Positions 44,579-53,663 of a stretch of 64,000 nucleotides of DNA are shown here, one piece after another. The first letter of the stretch is position 1. Each line of letters begins with the position of its first letter. The stretch covers positions 744,001-808,000 of the forward strand of contig JAXLTY010000002.1 of assembly GCA_046329815.1 (NCBI GenBank), written 5' to 3'. This stretch comes from JADJSS01 sp046329815 (GTDB taxonomy: Bacteria; Bacteroidota; Bacteroidia; Chitinophagales; JADIYW01). Below the pieces are notes generated by a model. The model worked only from the letters and a program-made list of their open reading frames with translations, was not told the DNA's origin and searched no databases. The position numbers and the translations under genes are program-made.

Positions 44579-44672
44579 AGCTCCGTAGGAGCGCATTACA
44601 CAGGTCGCTCCTACGGAGCTTATCGAGAATTGTCTTTTTTGTATATAAGCAGCTTGTCCTTACAGGACAAGC
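44579..44672. repeat. Two intergenic palindromes
   Basis: AGCTCCGTAGGAGCG and CGCTCCTACGGAGCT form a perfect 15-bp inverted repeat around a 12-base spacer (44579-44620). Thirty bases on, GCTTGTCCT and AGGACAAGC pair around TAC (44652-44672). The TCCGTAGGAGCG type is a widespread intergenic repeat of Bacteroidota. No gene is seen in the rest of 44224-44784. Confidence 0.7.
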
Positions 44673-44759
44673 AATTACTTCCAAAATATTTATAATGGTA
44701 AAAAAAATCAATCATTTATATTTACAACAACATTATTCTACAACATTACCTTTAATTGT

Positions 44760-44767
44760 TATATTTG
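44760..44767 (+). promoter_or_regulatory. -7 promoter element
   Basis: TATATTTG matches TAnnTTTG and lies 17 bp before the ATG at 44785. A good TTTG -33 element is not evident. Confidence 0.45.
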
Positions 44768-44784
44768 AATAACAAACACTAGCT

Positions 44785-44973
44785 ATGGAAAATGAGAATG
44801 AATTTTACAAATTCGGTTTCCTGTATTTTAATAAAGAAGACAAACGCATTTTAGTACCTAAACGTTTTCATCTGCTCGGCTGGACACTGAATTTTGCGAA
44901 TCCATATTCGTATATCATTTTGGCTGTAATATTGCTTATAATCGGAATTGGCTGGTACAACGCACCGCAGTAA
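44785..44973 (+). CDS. Small DUF5808-like membrane protein
   Basis: 62 residues. FYKFGFLYFNKEDKRILVPK is followed by KRFHLLGWTLNFANPYSYII, which matches the DUF5808 pattern (VPKRFG-GWTLNFARP). A single membrane segment (YIILAVILLIIGIGWYNAPQ) ends it. Such peptides are usually appended to larger membrane proteins but stand alone here. Its stop abuts the convergent stop of the lipoprotein gene at 44974 with no spacer. Confidence 0.7.
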   Translation: MENENEFYKFGFLYFNKEDKRILVPKRFHLLGWTLNFANPYSYIILAVILLIIGIGWYNAPQ

Positions 44974-45582
44974 TTATTTTATATCTGAACGAGAACGAAT
45001 TATTATATTTAACCGTTTATTCCAAACAGCGGTGTCTGCTATCGCAAAAGTTGCCATATATTTAACTATATCATCTTTGCGCAGCCAGGTGATTTCGATA
45101 AAGCGGCTGTCCGGTTCTGAATTAGAATAGTAACCTTTTGCGTAAAAACAGTTCGTTGCTTTCACCACTTGTTTATCCTGGATGATCTTTCCCTGTTCTT
45201 CATCTTCTATGGTATAAGTGTTTTTGAAATAATATTCTAAAGACGCATTCATATCTTCTCTGAACAAACCTTGTACTACTATTTCGTATTTTGTATTGAT
45301 ATTATTTTGAAAGACATGTTTAGCGCGTTCGTAATCATGTTTATTATCTTCCTTGTATTCATTTAACGGCAGCAACACACAATATTCTATTTGCTCTATG
45401 TTGCAAAATGTTCCTAATTGGTTTTCTATATACACTTCTCTTGCTGTTAGCGATGCGGTGTCTTTAGGTTTTGGTGGAAACAAAGAATCAACAAATATTG
45501 TTTCTGCTGCTACTTGTTCAGGTTTGTTTGATTTGCAGGAAATCAATAATGACAAAATAAGTATCGATAAATATTTATACAT
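44974..45582 (-). CDS. Lipoprotein, last gene of the small-envelope-protein operon
   Basis: 202 residues with signal and lipobox ILILSLLISC followed by KSNK. The mature part contains EVYIENQLGTFCNIEQIEYC, VVQGLFREDMNASLEYYFKN and RFIEITWLRKDDIVKYMATF. The function is unknown. It follows the two DUF3592-like genes on the minus strand with 24 bp spacing, so it is the likely end of a five-gene operon (47082 to 44974). Confidence 0.65.
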   Translation of the reverse strand: MYKYLSILILSLLISCKSNKPEQVAAETIFVDSLFPPKPKDTASLTAREVYIENQLGTFCNIEQIEYCVLLPLNEYKEDNKHDYERAKHVFQNNINTKYEIVVQGLFREDMNASLEYYFKNTYTIEDEEQGKIIQDKQVVKATNCFYAKGYYSNSEPDSRFIEITWLRKDDIVKYMATFAIADTAVWNKRLNIIIRSRSDIK

Positions 45583-45606
45583 GAAAATGTTTGTAGTGCT
45601 AATATA

Positions 45607-46074
45607 CTATTCTAATTCTTCCAGTATGCGTACATCGGTAGAATCTTCTTTCAGATACACTACTTTTATTTTGTCGCCGGGTTTGTATTTATTGTAGCTG
45701 TCACTGTTACAGCTAACCGTTGCGCTTACATAATTTCCGATCGGCCGCGATTGCGATTTGATCTTATCAAAGATAGCATCAATCACCTTATCGCCTTCTG
45801 ATTTTCCTGTAGTGTCTGTTTTTACAGGTGGCGGCAACTCGCCTTGCGTAAACATGGAAATATCCATTTTGTAACTTCTGCTTTTAGTAGTGCCATATTC
45901 CGACATACCGTTTATGATTGCTTCTACGCGAATACCTTCTTTCAGGAACTTTTTGTTTTCCTGTCTAATCTTATAACTAACAAAGACAATAAATAAAACC
46001 AATATACCAAAGCTGATATAAGCAATGCGTTCTATTTTCTTCTTGTTCTTATATAATTTGTCTTCGTTTGCCAT
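45607..46074 (-). CDS. DUF3592-like membrane-anchored protein
   Basis: 155 residues with one membrane segment (IAYISFGILVLFIVFVSYKI), then a beta-rich extracytoplasmic part. GIRVEAIINGMSEYGTTKSR and YKPGDKIKVVYLKEDSTDVR match the DUF3592 pattern (variable strand, then 'Y-PGD-V-V-Y-p-NP'). An inserted loop of about 45 residues (TQGELPPPVKTDTTG...) distinguishes it from its paralogue upstream at 46093-46470. The gap between the two is 18 bp. The role is unknown. Confidence 0.6.
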   Translation of the reverse strand: MANEDKLYKNKKKIERIAYISFGILVLFIVFVSYKIRQENKKFLKEGIRVEAIINGMSEYGTTKSRSYKMDISMFTQGELPPPVKTDTTGKSEGDKVIDAIFDKIKSQSRPIGNYVSATVSCNSDSYNKYKPGDKIKVVYLKEDSTDVRILEELE

Positions 46075-46092
46075 CTTATTTTTGATTGTTGT

Positions 46093-46470
46093 TTATTCAA
46101 TTTCTTCTACCAGTTTAGCATGATCCGGATCTGCTTTATCATACACTACTTTCACTATCGCGCCTTCCGAATATTTGTAAAACGATGCTTTTTTTACATA
46201 TGCATTTAAGGTACTTCCAACGCCTAATTTGCCGCCGCTGGTATCAGGAACGGTAGTCATTCGTACCGAATAATTACTGGTGTCTTCCTTGTCGTTTACT
46301 TCAAAATACCTTGCCGTGATGACTGCATCTGCATGAATACCGTTTTTCAGCAGCGCTTTCATTTTAAAATGTTCATAGATAAAAATAGCCGCTATCGACA
46401 ATATTATAAAAGCAATACCACCGAGAATAGTTATCGTATCTTTCCGTTTTTTTTGCTCTTCTTCGTTCAT
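46093..46470 (-). CDS. DUF3592-like membrane-anchored protein, paralogue
   Basis: 125 residues: a charged N-terminus (MNEEEQKKRKD), one membrane segment (ITILGGIAFIILSIAAIFIY), then KNGIHADAVITARYFEVNDK and YSEGAIVKVVYDKADPDHAK. The same order of elements as the gene at 45607-46074 suggests tandem duplication. Its start codon overlaps the stop of the gene upstream by one base (TAATG), which indicates translational coupling. Confidence 0.6.
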   Translation of the reverse strand: MNEEEQKKRKDTITILGGIAFIILSIAAIFIYEHFKMKALLKNGIHADAVITARYFEVNDKEDTSNYSVRMTTVPDTSGGKLGVGSTLNAYVKKASFYKYSEGAIVKVVYDKADPDHAKLVEEIE

Positions 46471-46706
46471 TATTTATTTTCGGTTTTGTTTTTGATGAGC
46501 AATTTAATTGGTAATAAAATAAGCATTGGCGGCACAAACAAGCAAAACACCGTTATGATTGGATAGCATTTGTTTTCACCTAAGAACTGCATTTGCCATA
46601 GATTAATATCTTTTGCCAGCCATTCGTTGGAGAACGCCAGGAACGCGCTGCCGATCAACATGATGAACGTCAGATATACGATGATGCTGTTGATTGTTTT
46701 GTACAT
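46470..46706 (-). CDS. Small two-helix membrane protein
   Basis: 78 residues with two hydrophobic segments: SIIVYLTFIMLIGSAFLAFS and CYPIITVFCLFVPPMLILLP. It has a basic C-terminus (KLLIKNKTENK). Spacing of one base to the gene upstream and a one-base overlap with the gene downstream place it firmly within the operon. The family is not recognised. Confidence 0.55.
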   Translation of the reverse strand: MYKTINSIIVYLTFIMLIGSAFLAFSNEWLAKDINLWQMQFLGENKCYPIITVFCLFVPPMLILLPIKLLIKNKTENK

Positions 46707-46707
46707 G

Positions 46708-47082
46708 CTAATTACCTTTTACAATAAACCACCACAACGCTACGTACACTGCTTCCGGTTTTGCGCCGCTGATAGCATTCAGTACATCGCTCATTTTTGC
46801 AATCGTGCTGCCGCTTGAATTATTGATGTCGTTACCTGAAATTTTCAATACCGTAGAGCCGCTTGCATTACTAATTGTTCTGCCATCGCTATCTACTTTT
46901 CCTACAGTGGAACCGTTTGCTTTGCTTACTGTTCTGCCATCGCTGTCAATCTTTCCTACCGTTGAACCGCTTGAATTACTGAGCGTTCTGCCGTCGCTGT
47001 CCATTTTATATTGTGCCGAAGCCAAAGTTGATATACATACGAATGCAATAGTTGCAAGAATGGTTTTAAAGTTTGTTTTCAT
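46708..47082 (-). CDS. Secreted DSDGR-repeat protein
   Basis: The ATG at 47082 gives 124 residues. A signal peptide (MKTNFKTILATIAFVCISTL, cut after ASA) is followed by four 18-residue repeats of the type MDSDGRTLSNSSGSTVGK, each with variable residues at the SNSS position. The C-terminus is hydrophobic and aromatic (AVYVALWWFIVKGN). The repeats resemble short beta-solenoid turns. Similar 'IDSNGTVRNSSGSTVGK' proteins with aromatic tails are known in Bacteroidota with no assigned function. It is the first gene of the minus-strand envelope operon. Confidence 0.65.
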   Translation of the reverse strand: MKTNFKTILATIAFVCISTLASAQYKMDSDGRTLSNSSGSTVGKIDSDGRTVSKANGSTVGKVDSDGRTISNASGSTVLKISGNDINNSSGSTIAKMSDVLNAISGAKPEAVYVALWWFIVKGN

Positions 47083-47209
47083 TGAATTGATTTTTAGTTT
47101 GAAAATAGATTTCGGTAAAACTATATTAAGTATTCCTGATTCTCTTTCATTCTTTAACAAGTGCAACAAAAAAATTAATAAGTGCAAATCATTATATTGT
47201 TCATCAAAT

Positions 47210-47243
47210 AAAAAAAAAGCAAGCCATAAGCTTGCTGTTTTTT
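47210..47243 (-). terminator. Terminator behind the ion-channel gene
   Basis: AGCAAGC and GCTTGCT pair around CATAA (47218-47236), with A-tract and T-tract on the two sides, so it can stop transcription from either strand. It lies 24 bp after the stop of the minus-strand gene 47267-49180. Confidence 0.8.
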
Positions 47244-47266
47244 ATAGAAATAATCAGAAGAATTAT

Positions 47267-49180
47267 TTAGTCTTCAGCTAATACTATAATGTAATCTTCT
47301 TTGCTAAAAACTACGCGTTGTGATTTCTTCGGATTTAAACGTACACCAAAGTGATTTTCTTCATCGCTGCTTTCAGACATAAACCGGTAACCGATAGCAG
47401 TTTCGTTGAGTTGTGCAGCGCTTTCCAACACGGTATAGAAATCCATTTCTTCATCCGCTTTTACATATCTGCTTACCGGTTTTAAATAAATTTCAGAACC
47501 ATCTGCATCGAATAAAATATCATATACTTTTTTCAGGTCTTTATTTTCGCTTAACTGGCTCAGCATTAAACTGATTAAGTTATCGCTTACAATAAAGTCG
47601 TCCGCTCGCGCAACCACACCTAATTCCCTATTTTTAATATCCAGCATTTCCGAGACAATGCTAAAATCTTTGTTTAGCTTTTCGCTGATGGCGCGTAAGT
47701 GTAATAAACAAATTAATGTAATCGCATCGCTTTCCTGTACTTCTATTCCGTCTGTATAACTCAATAAAATGATATGGTCGTAATCTTCCGGTTTGATACT
47801 ATCTAATGTATTTCTGTCTATAATATCACCTTTCTTATAATTAATCAGTTGATTTTTTATGTTGCCTTTTAATTCATTCAATGATGCATTGATATCGATA
47901 TTTCCATCTGCCAAAATTAAAACTTCAGAACCAGGTGCTACATAATTATCCAGTTCTTCAATAATATTAATACCTCTTTCATTCCAGCCCAAAACCAAGG
48001 TACGCTCCTTTTTAGCGTCTGTTTCTTCGTTGCGGTTAAATAATTCCTGTTGAATATTCCACGATGTTTTATTGCTTAAAACAATCGTATCATCATCTTC
48101 ACTAATAGCAATTACCTGATCGCCGGCATTGATAACTGTATCCATAGATGGATTAATCAATACATTTTCATCTGCGGTAAATATGCCAATTACAGAAGAC
48201 GTGTCATACGCCATTAACGCTTCTTTATATGATTTACCTACCAGTTTCTTTTCTTCATTAAAATAAATTTCATCGCCTTCAAACTGCAACAGTTCAGAGT
48301 ACACCACACTTAAACCAGATTGACGGCAAGTTTGAGCTGTAATTTTAGAAATCAGATTGGACGAAAGAACAAAAACGGTTTCATCATTTCCAACTAATTC
48401 TGCTGCTTCCATGTTTTTCGGATCTTTAATTTCTGCAACAATGTGGTATTTCTCTTTTTTACGTTTTCTTCCATTTGTGAGCGCTAAGACAGATTTAATA
48501 ACATAGGTATCAGCATTTGCTTCTTCGTTTGCCAATACTATAATAGACCGTGCTTCATTCGGATTCACCACTGCAATTGCCGAAGATTCTAACGGACTGC
48601 CACTTCTGCAAATGACTTTTGTATTTTTAAAATCCTCAACTTTATCGCGGATTTCATCGTCCATTTCGACCTTATCTTTATCGGCAAGAATAACAATACT
48701 TGGGTTTTTCTGATTGGAATTTGCTTCGATAATTTCATTAATAATAGAAAATACTTTTTCCGACCAACCCAAAATCAATGTATGATTAGACTCTAATACT
48801 TTTGATTTCCCTTTTTTTAATTCCTCAATCTGTTCGTCAATACCACTCGAAATAGAACCGATCAAAATAGATATAACAAATATACCAACCAACGTTGCTA
48901 TAAAACGTACAATACGGAAAGGCCATGCATCTGCCGGATCGCCGCCCATAGTACCTGAATCTAAAGTTGCCATCAAACTTTGCCATGCTCCTTCAAAAAA
49001 TCCAAGCGGATGTTCTGCATCACCTGATTCTTTTATTCCAAAAATAAGGATAACCAATCCTAGCAATAATACAATTGCCAAAGAGATGATTGCCAGCCAC
49101 TTGATTACTCCACCAGGACCAGAGGACATTGTGTTTTCAAAATAATACCTGATTTTTTCTTTAAGAGTTGGTTTTTGCAT
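47267..49180 (-). CDS. CASTOR/POLLUX-type ion channel with TrkA-N domains
   Basis: About 637 residues. Two membrane segments (IKWLAIISLAIVLLLGLVIL and RFIATLVGIFVISILIGSIS) enclose a pore-like loop with LMATLDSGTMGGDP, where TMGGD stands in for a classical K+ filter. This is the pattern of CASTOR/POLLUX channels. Cytoplasmic RCK/TrkA-N-like domains follow: NHTLILGWSEKVFSIINEII (about 150), VVNPNEARSIIVLANEEAN, then ERTLVLGWNERGINIIEELD (about 390) and EDYDHIILLSYTDGIEVQES. The plant homologues conduct cations in nuclear envelopes; in bacteria the role is not settled, probably ion homeostasis. ATG at 49180 is preferred over the extension from 49240. Confidence 0.8.
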   Translation of the reverse strand: MQKPTLKEKIRYYFENTMSSGPGGVIKWLAIISLAIVLLLGLVILIFGIKESGDAEHPLGFFEGAWQSLMATLDSGTMGGDPADAWPFRIVRFIATLVGIFVISILIGSISSGIDEQIEELKKGKSKVLESNHTLILGWSEKVFSIINEIIEANSNQKNPSIVILADKDKVEMDDEIRDKVEDFKNTKVICRSGSPLESSAIAVVNPNEARSIIVLANEEANADTYVIKSVLALTNGRKRKKEKYHIVAEIKDPKNMEAAELVGNDETVFVLSSNLISKITAQTCRQSGLSVVYSELLQFEGDEIYFNEEKKLVGKSYKEALMAYDTSSVIGIFTADENVLINPSMDTVINAGDQVIAISEDDDTIVLSNKTSWNIQQELFNRNEETDAKKERTLVLGWNERGINIIEELDNYVAPGSEVLILADGNIDINASLNELKGNIKNQLINYKKGDIIDRNTLDSIKPEDYDHIILLSYTDGIEVQESDAITLICLLHLRAISEKLNKDFSIVSEMLDIKNRELGVVARADDFIVSDNLISLMLSQLSENKDLKKVYDILFDADGSEIYLKPVSRYVKADEEMDFYTVLESAAQLNETAIGYRFMSESSDEENHFGVRLNPKKSQRVVFSKEDYIIVLAED

Positions 49181-49309
49181 AATTGATTCTTTTTTATTAG
49201 TAATGTGTGTTTGAAGATAGTAAATATTGAATAAATGCAATCAATAAGTTTATATCTGTCGCCAAATTCTTATTAAATGTGACAATTTTCGTGAAATCCT
49301 AAATCAGGT

Positions 49310-49340
49310 AAAAAAAAAATGCGGCCGAATGACCGCATTT
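49310..49340 (-). terminator. Terminator of the SRP RNA gene
   Basis: ATGCGG and CCGCAT pair around CCGAATGA (49319-49338). On the minus strand the stem is followed by a run of T (49311-49318), 31 bp downstream of the RNA. Confidence 0.75.
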
Positions 49341-49370
49341 ATATGTAAAATCAAGTTTTTGTAATAAAAA

Positions 49371-49468
49371 AGGCAAGTTACTTACAGCGCACCGCTCAAC
49401 CAACTACCTTTGCTGCCTTCCGACCCTGGAGGATTCGCCAGGAGCTGGTCGTATAAGACTTGCCCGGC
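49371..49468 (-). ncRNA. ffs: Small bacterial signal recognition particle RNA (4.5S)
   Basis: On the minus strand GGGCAAGT at the 5' end pairs with ACTTGCC at the 3' end. The apical helix holds GGTCGGAAGGCAGC, the conserved GGAA tetraloop region that binds Ffh, opposite CGACCAGCTCCTGGCG. Its length of about 98 bases fits the short bacterial class. It is an independent unit between the ion channel and an acyltransferase gene and has its own terminator. Confidence 0.93.
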
Positions 49469-49522
49469 TGCAAAGATACATTATTATCTTTCATTCCAAA
49501 TTAAAAATAAGGTTAATTCTTA

Positions 49523-50857
49523 TTACAGGTTGTAAGTAGTTTTCAGCCAGTTTTTACACTTTACATAAAGCAATTCAATATTTTGTTTTTCAGCATGTTG
49601 TAATAAATAACAACGAACCGTGCCTGTTATTTTCTTTACTTGTTTATACCAGAAATAGGAAAATAATAGCAGCCAGTGCGAAAGTACAATGACGATAATT
49701 CCATTAAAAAAGCGATTGAGGAAACCGTTTACGCCAAAAACGAATTTGGGTACTAAGAGGAAATACAACAAATAAAAGATAAAAAACAGGAACATGCCAA
49801 GCACTACGCGAACCGTACTTTTAAACACTACATTTTTGACTTTGCTGTTTACTATATACATCGGCAAAAAGAACGGAATGGCGTTTAATATAAAACCAAG
49901 CAAGAAAAAAGGTAATGTCAGCAGCAAGCCGATGCTTTTGAAAAATGGTACAACTTTGTTTTGGTTCTTTAAAGCCGATATTGGAATATTATGTTGTTCG
50001 AGTTTTTCTTCCAGTAAATTTATATCCTTTTTAAAGTTGAGTACACTTTGCCGGTCTTCGTTGTATTTTATGTTCAATGTATCCACGACTTCTTTGTGCA
50101 TTTGAAACATCGCTCGCTTTTTACCGACATTTTTTTGCTTTTTAATGAGTGATTTACCAATCATTTCTTCGATTGGAATTTCCAAACCTAATAATGCTTC
50201 ATGCTGATGCGACACGGCTACTTCAATGATACTTGCATGTGCAAACTGTGTAATTTGATTGATCGCTTCTTTAGCACTCAAATCGCTGACACCAACATCG
50301 TCAATAGTAAATGGTTTGCCGAAATTCATTAACAGATCCGAACGAAACTGATTGTGTTTGTAGTAATTCAAGCCAACCGGTAAAATCTGTAAGCGGCTGG
50401 TATTCCCTGTCTTTACTGCATAATCAACCATGATATGTGCCGTGCCTTTCTTAAATTCACGCACACGTTTTTCCTGTATGCATTTGCCTTCGCTAAAAAT
50501 AATAATTGATTTATTTTGATCGAACATATCGAACATGCGCACAAAAGTTTCCTTGTTTTTTTCGAGATTGTTTTCTGCTTCTTCTTTTCTAAAAATCGGA
50601 ATGATGTGAAACTGCCACAACAGCCATTTGAAAAAACCATTCTTGAATGCGTCGCCACGTGCGAGAAAATAGATGCCTCTTCTGGAAAAAGCGGCAATCG
50701 CCACCGGATCGATGACTGCATTGGTATGATTGGCAACAATTAAAGTAGGTTTCGAATAATCTATATTCTGTCTGCCTATCAGCCGTATTTTATACGCGGT
50801 TCGCCAACTCGTTTGAATAAGCGGTTTGAACAGCCAGTATAAAAAATTAAATTCCAA
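49523..50857 (-). CDS. 1-acylglycerol-3-phosphate O-acyltransferase-like protein (PlsC family)
   Basis: 444 residues. The acyltransferase block has ANHTNAVIDPVAI (about residue 42), RGIYFLARGDAFKNGFFKWL, FSEGKCIQEKRVREFKKGTA (about 122) and LPVGLNYYKHNQF, the order of the four PlsC motifs. A helical linker follows (VVDTLNIKYNEDRQSVLNFK), and two to four membrane segments near the C-terminus (FFKSIGLLLTLPFFLLGFIL, VVLGMFLFFIFYLLYFLLVP, IIVIVLSHWLLLFSYFW). It probably transfers fatty acids to lysophosphatidate or another lipid at the inner membrane. Confidence 0.8.
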   Translation of the reverse strand: MEFNFLYWLFKPLIQTSWRTAYKIRLIGRQNIDYSKPTLIVANHTNAVIDPVAIAAFSRRGIYFLARGDAFKNGFFKWLLWQFHIIPIFRKEEAENNLEKNKETFVRMFDMFDQNKSIIIFSEGKCIQEKRVREFKKGTAHIMVDYAVKTGNTSRLQILPVGLNYYKHNQFRSDLLMNFGKPFTIDDVGVSDLSAKEAINQITQFAHASIIEVAVSHQHEALLGLEIPIEEMIGKSLIKKQKNVGKKRAMFQMHKEVVDTLNIKYNEDRQSVLNFKKDINLLEEKLEQHNIPISALKNQNKVVPFFKSIGLLLTLPFFLLGFILNAIPFFLPMYIVNSKVKNVVFKSTVRVVLGMFLFFIFYLLYFLLVPKFVFGVNGFLNRFFNGIIVIVLSHWLLLFSYFWYKQVKKITGTVRCYLLQHAEKQNIELLYVKCKNWLKTTYNL

Positions 50858-50891
50858 GCGCTATGTTAGTTAAATTATGACAGATACATTT

Positions 50892-51180
50892 TCAATACAA
50901 ATATCCAAGAAAATCCAGATTTCCAGCTTCCCATTTTTTACTAGAAATTTCTTTTACCATCATTTCATTTTGACAAAACTCATTGCCGATTCCTAAGTTA
51001 GTATGGTTATTAATTTTCAGCCAGGTGATTATATTTTCAATGTAATTGGGACAATTGTTTAAAATAATGTAATCCATGATAATTTATTTCATGGAAAGAT
51101 TTTTGTAACAACGATGATATCTGTTGCTGAATATCAGCTGTTAATTCAAATTCGTTATATTTTCTTATTTCTAACAACAT
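50892..51180 (-). pseudogene. Remnant of a GNAT-type acetyltransferase gene
   Basis: From ATG at 51180 a 47-residue reading frame (MLLEIRKYNEFELTADIQQQ, then SLLQKSFHEINYHGLHYFKQLSQLH) ends in TGA at 51037. The FHEINY-G--YFKQL pattern resembles the N-terminus of GNAT acetyltransferases. Further on, another frame stays open to 50892 (ITWLKINNHTNLGIGNEFCQ ... LDFLGYLY) without a family match. The whole looks like a decayed gene with a frameshift rather than two small genes. Confidence 0.35.
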
Positions 51181-51244
51181 GGATACAGAATTAATTTGTT
51201 GGTTGTATACAGAAATTTATGATTTCCAAGCTCTTAAATTCCAT

Positions 51245-51700
51245 TTAATATTGAGTGAATTCTATTGTTCTGCTATCTTGTGTAGATGCGAAATTAGTAC
51301 CATATGTTTCCTTGAATATAGCACCGCTAATTAACAATGGAATCTTTGAAAGAATAGTGCAGTAACCTGTTCTTCTTACATCATTCTCATAATTACGAAT
51401 GTAATCTCCTACTCTTAATTCAAACATGCCTTTGCTAACTCCAATTTCGCCTGACATTTCTTCTATTCTGTTTCCATTTGTATCATAATAAGTAATAAGA
51501 ATACCATGTGCGCCTCTTTCTAATTGGGTGATGTAGAATCTGGTTGTTTCATCAATATTCCACATGATATCACCATCTATGGTTCTTTTGCCCCAAACAA
51601 TCCAAAAAGGTGTCGCATACCTAAACGGATATGCAAGTTCTGTCGCACTTATGTCACTGTCTCTAACTGTTGGAATAGTATCTCTGGTTCTCTTAGCCAT
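51245..51700 (-). CDS. Hypothetical protein
   Basis: 151 residues without signal peptide or membrane segment. It opens MAKRTRDTIPTVRDSDISAT, then AYPFRYATPFWIVWGKRTID. Later TYYDTNGNRIEEMSGEIGVS and FELRVGDYIRNYENDVRRTG suggest a beta-rich fold. No family is recognised. It lies 55 bp downstream of ilvD on the same strand, but its composition is more AT-rich, so it may be an accessory gene. Confidence 0.5.
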   Translation of the reverse strand: MAKRTRDTIPTVRDSDISATELAYPFRYATPFWIVWGKRTIDGDIMWNIDETTRFYITQLERGAHGILITYYDTNGNRIEEMSGEIGVSKGMFELRVGDYIRNYENDVRRTGYCTILSKIPLLISGAIFKETYGTNFASTQDSRTIEFTQY

Positions 51701-51755
51701 ATAATTTTATTTATTACAGATAAATATACATTTAATAAATTAAAAATGTCGTATA

Positions 51756-53435
51756 TTAAAACTCATCAGTTACACAGCCTTCACTTGCAGAAGAAACGGT
51801 TTTAGCATATTTATATAAAATACCGCTCTTCGCTTTTAATGCCGGCGCTTTCCATGCTTCTTTTCTTGTATGTAATTCTTCCGCAGAAATCAATACATCA
51901 ATCGTATTGTTCACAGCATCAATCAAAATAGTATCACCATCTTTCACCAACGCAATATTGCCGCCATTTTGCGCTTCCGGTGTTACGTGACCAACTACAA
52001 AGCCATGCGAACCGCCGCTGAAACGTCCATCGGTAATCAGTGCCACATCTTTACCTAAACCTTCGCCCATTAAAACAGAAGTTGGTTTCAGCATTTCAGG
52101 CATGCCAGGCGCACCACGCGGTCCGATATATCGTATCACTACCACATCACCTGCTTTTACTTTCTTATCTTTCATTGCATCAATGGCTTCCTGCTCTGAA
52201 TCATAGCATTTTGCTGTACCTTCAAAACGCTCGCCTTCTTTGCCTGTAATCTTTGCTACAGCGCCTTCGATTGCTAAGTTGCCATATAAAATACGAATAT
52301 GACTTGTCTTTTTAATTGGATTGTCTATTGTATGTAACAAATCCTGACCTTCTTTAAGATCCGGCAATTCAGCTAAATTTTCTGCTAGAGTTTTTCCTGT
52401 AACCGTTAGACAATCGCCGTGCAGCAAACCTTCTTTCAGTAAATATTTCATCACACCAGGAACGCCGCCAATCTTGTGTAAATCTTCCATTACATATTTT
52501 CCGCTGGGACGAAAATCGGCCAACATTGGCGTTTCATTGCCTAAACGAACAAAGTCAGCAATGGTCAGCTTCACGCCTATAGTTTTTGCCATAGCAATCA
52601 AATGCATTACCGCATTGGTGCTACCACCTAATGTAATAACTATTCGTATCGCATTCTCGAATGCTTTAAACGTCATGATGTCGCTTGGCTTGATGTCTTT
52701 TTCGAGTAAGTTTTTTATTGCAATCGCTGCTTGTTTCAATTCATTCTTTTTATCATCAGAAACTGCTGGATTACTTGCTGAATATGGTAAACTCATACCT
52801 AATGCTTCAATCGCAGATGCCATTGTATTTGCTGTGTACATGCCGCCGCACGCACCTGCACCAGGGCAAGCATTATTGATAACATCTTTATAATCTTCGT
52901 CAGAAATAGTGCCTGCAAATTTTTTACCTAATGCTTCGAAAGCAGAAACGACATCGATGTTTTCGCCTTTGTGTTTTCCAGGCGCGATTGTTCCGCCGTA
53001 TATCATTAATGACGGCCGATTTAATCGTGCCATACCCATAATCACACCAGGCATATTTTTATCACAACCTGCTATAGAAATGATACCATCATAAAACTGC
53101 GCGCCGGCATTGGTTTCTATAGAATCGGCAATGACTTCGCGCGACACCAAAGAATAACGCATGCCTGAAGTGCCCATAGAAATACCATCAGAAACGCCAA
53201 TGGTGTAAAAATTAAGTGCTATCAGATTTTGCTGATTGACTAAGTTTTTTAGGTTCGCAGCCAAACCATTTAAGTGCATATTACAAGGATTGCCGTCCCA
53301 ACCTGTGGAAGCGATACCGACTTGTGCTTTTTTTAAATCTTCATCATTTAAACCTATTGCGTGCAGCATAGCTTGTGCGGCTGGTTGTGTCGGATCTTGT
53401 GTAATGGTTTTGCTATATTTATTTATATCGGACAT
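51756..53435 (-). CDS. ilvD: Dihydroxy-acid dehydratase
   Basis: Catalyses the dehydration of 2,3-dihydroxy-isovalerate and -methylvalerate to 2-oxo acids in valine and isoleucine synthesis; needs an Fe-S cluster and Mg2+. 559 residues. Cluster cysteines lie in GNPCNMHL (about residue 53), AGCDKNMPG (about 118) and PGAGACGGMYTANTM (about 190). GGSTNAVMHLIAMAKTIGV and LITDGRFSGGSHGFVVGHVT are further signatures. No ilvB, ilvC or ilvN genes are beside it. The spacer upstream (53436-53663) holds no recognisable element besides AT-rich sequence. Confidence 0.95.
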   Translation of the reverse strand: MSDINKYSKTITQDPTQPAAQAMLHAIGLNDEDLKKAQVGIASTGWDGNPCNMHLNGLAANLKNLVNQQNLIALNFYTIGVSDGISMGTSGMRYSLVSREVIADSIETNAGAQFYDGIISIAGCDKNMPGVIMGMARLNRPSLMIYGGTIAPGKHKGENIDVVSAFEALGKKFAGTISDEDYKDVINNACPGAGACGGMYTANTMASAIEALGMSLPYSASNPAVSDDKKNELKQAAIAIKNLLEKDIKPSDIMTFKAFENAIRIVITLGGSTNAVMHLIAMAKTIGVKLTIADFVRLGNETPMLADFRPSGKYVMEDLHKIGGVPGVMKYLLKEGLLHGDCLTVTGKTLAENLAELPDLKEGQDLLHTIDNPIKKTSHIRILYGNLAIEGAVAKITGKEGERFEGTAKCYDSEQEAIDAMKDKKVKAGDVVVIRYIGPRGAPGMPEMLKPTSVLMGEGLGKDVALITDGRFSGGSHGFVVGHVTPEAQNGGNIALVKDGDTILIDAVNNTIDVLISAEELHTRKEAWKAPALKAKSGILYKYAKTVSSASEGCVTDEF

Positions 53436-53663
53436 AGTTTAGAATTAATTTTCAAATTAACGAAAGATAATTGATTTATAAAAATAGCAAGTAATTAAGG
53501 TTTGTTCACAATTTAAACGAGCGAAATACAAATAAAAATACCAAATTGCTACTAATAAAAGCCAAACAAATGATCATAGACATTCACAAATACTTTATAG
53601 CAATGTGCTATATTGTATTAATTACCTTGTTCATAATTGTCAGTTTTGTATAATAGCACGATG

